64,000 nucleotides of DNA from Taxillus chinensis (lineage: Eukaryota; Streptophyta; Magnoliopsida; Santalales; Loranthaceae), in NCBI GenBank assembly GCA_023512835.1, contig CM042092.1:42302258-42366257 (forward strand). The letters run 5' to 3'. Every line of letters starts with the position of its first letter. Position 1 is the stretch's first letter. Below are positions 59,666-64,000 of this stretch, one piece after another. The position numbers were made by a program, and so were the translations under genes. Under the pieces are notes generated by a model. The model saw only the letters and a list, made by a program, of their open reading frames with translations. It was not told the DNA's origin and did not search any database.

Positions 59666-61166
59666 TGCCAGACAAGATTTTTTAGCCTCTCTAAAAGAGC
59701 TAGCTAATGTCGTTAAATCTCTCTTCAAGATAATAAATTCCCTAAGTTTGCACTAAAAGAATAGCAGCAAGCAAGGGGTCGAACCCACAGGGATTAGCCT
59801 AGTTTTCTAGTTCTCAAATCAAAGCACCCAATTACTCTTGTTCTATAAAATGTCTTGGCAAAAAGTTTTCTTTTTTAAACTAAAGATCTAATTTTTATTT
59901 GGTTTTTGAATAAACAAAGAAAGTAAACTAATTTTAGGATTAAGATTCAAGGATTAAAAGCATCTAGGGTCACAATTTCACCTCCCTATGTTATCTCTCT
60001 TGGTTCATGGTATTAGGGTTGTCCGATTGAAAACATGCAAAACATAAGCCAAGGACAACAAATGGTCATTGAGGTCCTTTTAAGAGTTGTATGCGCGAAT
60101 GGTCATCAAAACACACAAACATGCAAAGCCAATAAATCATACTTGCAAAAGGATAATGATCACACCAATCACAAATAAGTTATGAATCTCAATCTGCCCC
60201 AGGACTAGAGCTAAGAATACCAAGGTGTACATCCAAAGATAGAACTTAAGAACAGATTCATAAAACATGCAAAACTCAATCATCCAAACCCAATATTCAT
60301 AAACACGGTAAAACAACAAGGGGCTACATTGCTCCCCTAGATTAAAAGACTACTCACGCATGATTACAAGCAAAACCATTGCGGGAAAAGCTCAACATCT
60401 TCTTCTTAATCACGCGCATAGCAAAGCTTCAAATCCAAGCTCCAAAATCCGCGACAGGTGCTGCGGCGACGGCTGCTCTCCTAGGTCAAGGAGCACCTCC
60501 AAGTCGTGGAGCCTCTCTCTCTCTCTAAAACGTGTAGGGGGGTTAGGCATACATAGCGAGGCGTGGAGGCTTGTATTTATAGAGTTTGGATGGGCTTTGA
60601 GGTGTGTAACCTAGCCCACTTATCAAAACGGCGTAGTTTTGATAAGTAACACTCGAAACTTTAAAATCTCTATCTTCCATCCACAATTTGGACTTGGGCC
60701 TTCAGGAACAAATGATCGGCATGGAAAACGATTGGATCGGTCCAAAAATATCTCTTCACGCCAATTTGCACGTGATATGGTGAATTCACGTGCACCTCCA
60801 AATCGGCTCAAACTTCTCCCCAAGCTTTCTTGCATCCTTTAGAGGCCTGAGAGGCAAAAATAGGCTTGCACGTGAAATGGGTGAATTCACGTTCAGCTCC
60901 AAATGCTCTGAAATTTCCGTGGTAGGTAGAGGACATCATTCTAAGAAACTTTTTGTTCTTGCACGCAAATTGTTTGAGGCCATCTACTATGTTAAAAGTG
61001 AGGTACAAAATCTGCCAAAGCAAACTTAAAAACGCATGTATTTGCAAATAGTATCTTCCTAGGGGTTAGAGCAAATATATATGATATATGAAGCAATAAG
61101 GCTCTAATCATGCTCTTAAACATCTTAAATAAACACTAGAATAACGGCATAAAATGCACGTTATCA
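59666..61166 (-). repeat. E7 5' LTR
   Basis: 1501 bp, beginning TGCCAGACAAG on plus and ending GCACGTTATCA; followed by AGTAA. Confidence 0.95.
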
Positions 61167-64000
61167 AGTAATACCTCACTATTGTGTAGAACGTCACATT
61201 GGGCGAACTACGTCAAACAAGTGTTCAATTAAGCAACGATGAATGTTCCATTTTTTCTTTGAATGATCCATTCGGACGTCCACAATTAGACAAGTCATCA
61301 TCCTTTTGATTTGAAATTTAATAAATAGTGGGTTCATCCATTTTGGTGGAGTTTATGACCATGTGCATTCTTATTTGTAATAGACCGTTAATCTAGCCGC
61401 AGGAAATACGTCACAATCACGGAGTTCATCCCACTGAACGAACGATGTTTGACAGATGTCCTTTTAATCATTCAAGGTTACTATTTTTGGTTTTGTTTTG
61501 GATTAATCCACTTGATGGATCCGAAATTAACTAAATAACCAACCATAACTTAATAAAACTTACCTTATGATTTTTAATTGATCAAATAGGTGGTTTTTCT
61601 ATTTTGATAGAGTTTGTCACCTCCGGTATTCCCTATTTCTAATAGTGTATTTGACTCGCCATGGAAAACATATCACCCCTGTCGCGTATGTCCCATTGAG
61701 CGAGCCACGCACAACTAGTATCCTTTTAATCTTGCATCAATATTACATTTTCCTTTTTGACCATTCCACTCGATCCAACCAATTTGATTTGTAATTGAAA
61801 CAAATAGTTGGTTAATCCGTTTGAAAGAGCTTGTGATGTTGTGTATTCGATTTGTCGCTATTGGAGTTTTAAACTCGGCCAAGGAAAGACCTCTTCAATG
61901 TGAAGTATCTCACATTGAGCGAATGACGTATAATAAGTGTTCTTTTCATCTTTTATTAAAATTATATTTTTGTTTGATTGATTCGTTTGACACATGACAA
62001 ATCAAGTAAATAAAAAGCCCTAGCCTAAGATACTTGCCTCGATTTGTAATCGAAACAAAAAGTTGCTTTGTCCATTTTGGAAGAGGATATGACGTCTGTA
62101 TTCTTTATTGCCAATAGGTTAATAGCTCAGCAAGGGTAATACCTCACAATTGTGTAGAACGTCACATTGGGTGAACTACGTCAAACAAGTGTTCAAGTAA
62201 GCACCGATGAATGTTCCATTTTTTCTTTGAATGATCCATTCGGTATGTCCACAATTAGACAAGTCATCATCCTTTTGATTTCCAATTGGAATAAATAGTG
62301 GGTTCATCCATTTTGGTGGAGTTTATGACCATGTGCATTCCTTATTTCTAATAGTCCATTAAACTAGGCGCAGGAAATACGTCACAATCATGCACAACTA
62401 GTATCCTTTTAATCTTGCATCAATATTACATTTTCCTTTTTGATCGATCCACTCGATACTACCCATTTGATTTGTAATTGAAGCAAATAGTTGGTTGATC
62501 CGTTTTGAAAGCGCTTGTGATGTTTTGTATCCGTTGTCGTTATAGGAGTTTTAAACTCGGCCTAGGAAAGAACTCTTCAATGTGAAGTATCTCACATCGA
62601 ACAAATGACGTATAATAAGTGTCCTCTTGATGTTTTGTTAAAATTACTTTTTTTGTTTGATTGATTCATTTGACACATGAGAAATCAAGCAAATAAAAAG
62701 CCCTAGCCTAAGATACTTGCCTTCGATTTGTAATTGAAAAGAAGTTGCTTTGTCCATTTTGGAAGAGGATATGGCGTCCTATATTCTTTATTGCCAATAG
62801 GTTAAGAGCTCGGGAAGGGTAATACCTCACTATTGTGTAGAACGTCACATTGGGCGAACTACGTCATACAAGTGTTTAATTAAGCACCGATGAATGTTCC
62901 ATTTTTTCTTTGAATGATCCATTCGGGACGTCCACAATTAGACAAGTCATCATCCTTTTGATTTCTAATTGTAATAAATAGTGGGTTCATGCATTTTGGT
63001 GGAGTTTATGACCATGTGCATTCCTTATTTGTAATAGACCGTTAAACTAGGCACGGAAATACGTCACAATCATGGAGTTCATCCCACTTGAGCGAACGAT
63101 GTATGCGAGATGTCCTTTTAATCCTTCAAGGATACTACTTTTGCTTTTGTTTTGGATTAATCGACTTGATGAAGCCGAAATTAACTAAATAACCAACCCT
63201 AAGTTAATAAAACTTACCTTATGATTTTTAATTGATCAAATTGGTGGTTTTTCTATTTTGATAGAGTTTGTCACCTCCGTATTCCCTATTTCTAATAGTG
63301 TATTTGACTCGGCATGGAAAACATATCACCCCCGTCGAGTATGTCCCATTGAGCGAGCCGCGCACAACTAGTATCCTTTTAATGATCAATATTACATTTT
63401 CCTTTTTGATCGATCCACTCGATCCTGCCAATTTCATTTGTAATTGAAACAAATAGTTAGTTAATCCATTTTGAAAGAGCTTGTGATGTTGTGTATTCAT
63501 TGTCGCTATTGGTGTTTTAAACTCGGCCTAGGAAAGACCTCTTCAATGTGAAGTATCTCACATTCAATGAATGACGTATAATAAGTGTTCTTTTCGTCTT
63601 TTATTAAAATTACATTTTTGTTTGATTGATTCGTTTGACACATGAGAAATCACGTAAATAAAAAGCCCTAGCCTAAGATACTTGCCTTCTCATTTGTAAT
63701 TGAAACAAAAAGTTGCTTTTTCATTTTGGAAGAGGATATGACGTCCTGTATTCTTTATTGCCAATAGGTTAAGAGCTCAGCAAGGGTAATACCTCACTAT
63801 TGTGTAGAACGTCACATTGGGCGAACTACGTCAAACAAGTGTTCAATTAACCACTGATGAATGTTCCACTTTTTCTTTGAATGATCCATTCGGGACGTCC
63901 ACAATTAGACAAGTCATCATCCTTTTGATTTCAAATTTAATAAATAGTGGGTTCATCCATTTTGGTGGAGTTTATGACCATGTGCATTCCTTCTTTGTAA
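61167..64000. repeat. Satellite array to window end
   Basis: About three units. Near 62390 subunit C ends (GTCACAATCATG) and runs directly into subunit A (CACAACTAGTATCC), so one unit lacks subunit D. GCGTATG at 61684 and GAGTATG at 63337 are 1653 bp apart, as expected for one short and one normal unit. No gene. Confidence 0.92.

Larger units (their letters stand above)
54612..61166 (-). mobile_element. E7: complete non-autonomous Athila-type element in satellite
   Basis: This 6555-bp element has LTRs at 54612-56112 and 59666-61166 and is flanked by AGTAA (54607-54611 and 61167-61171) within satellite subunit B. The internal 3553 bp hold a PBS, one gag-tail-derived reading frame, the hairpin motif, a short peptidase tail and the 3' region. 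No RT, protease or integrase. The LTRs are near-identical by eye, so it moved recently, presumably with proteins from a coding relative. Confidence 0.95.

Overview
The window is plant heterochromatin, probably pericentromeric or knob-like DNA of an angiosperm, most likely a eudicot; I cannot name the species. No ordinary cellular gene is visible. Nearly every base belongs either to one family of long Ty3/gypsy LTR retrotransposons of Athila type or to an AT-rich satellite with a unit of about 970 bp. The Athila call rests on the gag, protease and reverse transcriptase motifs and on a primer-binding site matching the 3' end of tRNA-Asp.

Layout. Positions 1-25931 are a stack of nested elements, called E1-E5 here. 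E5 (minus strand, only its 5' end seen) sits in the satellite. E4 (plus) sits in the gag of E5, and E3 (plus) sits in E4. E1 (plus, non-autonomous) and E2 (minus, 5998-19460, the longest copy) both sit in E3, 7 bp apart. Target duplications of 5 bp support this order. Positions 25932-32762 are clean satellite, about seven units, each made of four diverged subunits of about 240 bp. Positions 32763-44224 hold three near-identical tandem copies of a 3.75-kb compound unit made of satellite, a solo LTR at a GGAGT target, satellite again and a rearranged LTR fragment. Positions 44225-53815 hold E6, a long minus-strand element whose 5' LTR borders the same GGAGT satellite site as the solo LTRs. Satellite resumes, is interrupted by E7 (54612-61166, a complete non-autonomous element with AGTAA duplications), and continues to the window end.

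How the parts work together. E2 and E6 are the coding class: gag, protease, reverse transcriptase, RNase H and integrase in that order. E2 also has a post-integrase region with its own TATA box, a cluster of CACGTG boxes and a cysteine-peptidase-like (Ulp1/C48) domain where Athila elements usually carry an env-like gene. E1 and E7 share the LTRs, PBS and 3' structures of the coding class but have lost capsid, protease, RT and integrase. They keep a remodelled gag-tail reading frame and would depend on proteins from E2- or E6-like copies.

Caveat. Differences between copies, including many frameshifts in gag and pol, are concentrated at CAG, CTG and CCGG sites. These are CHG methylation contexts. 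This looks like systematic base-calling error in methylated DNA, so coding decay in the elements may be overstated.
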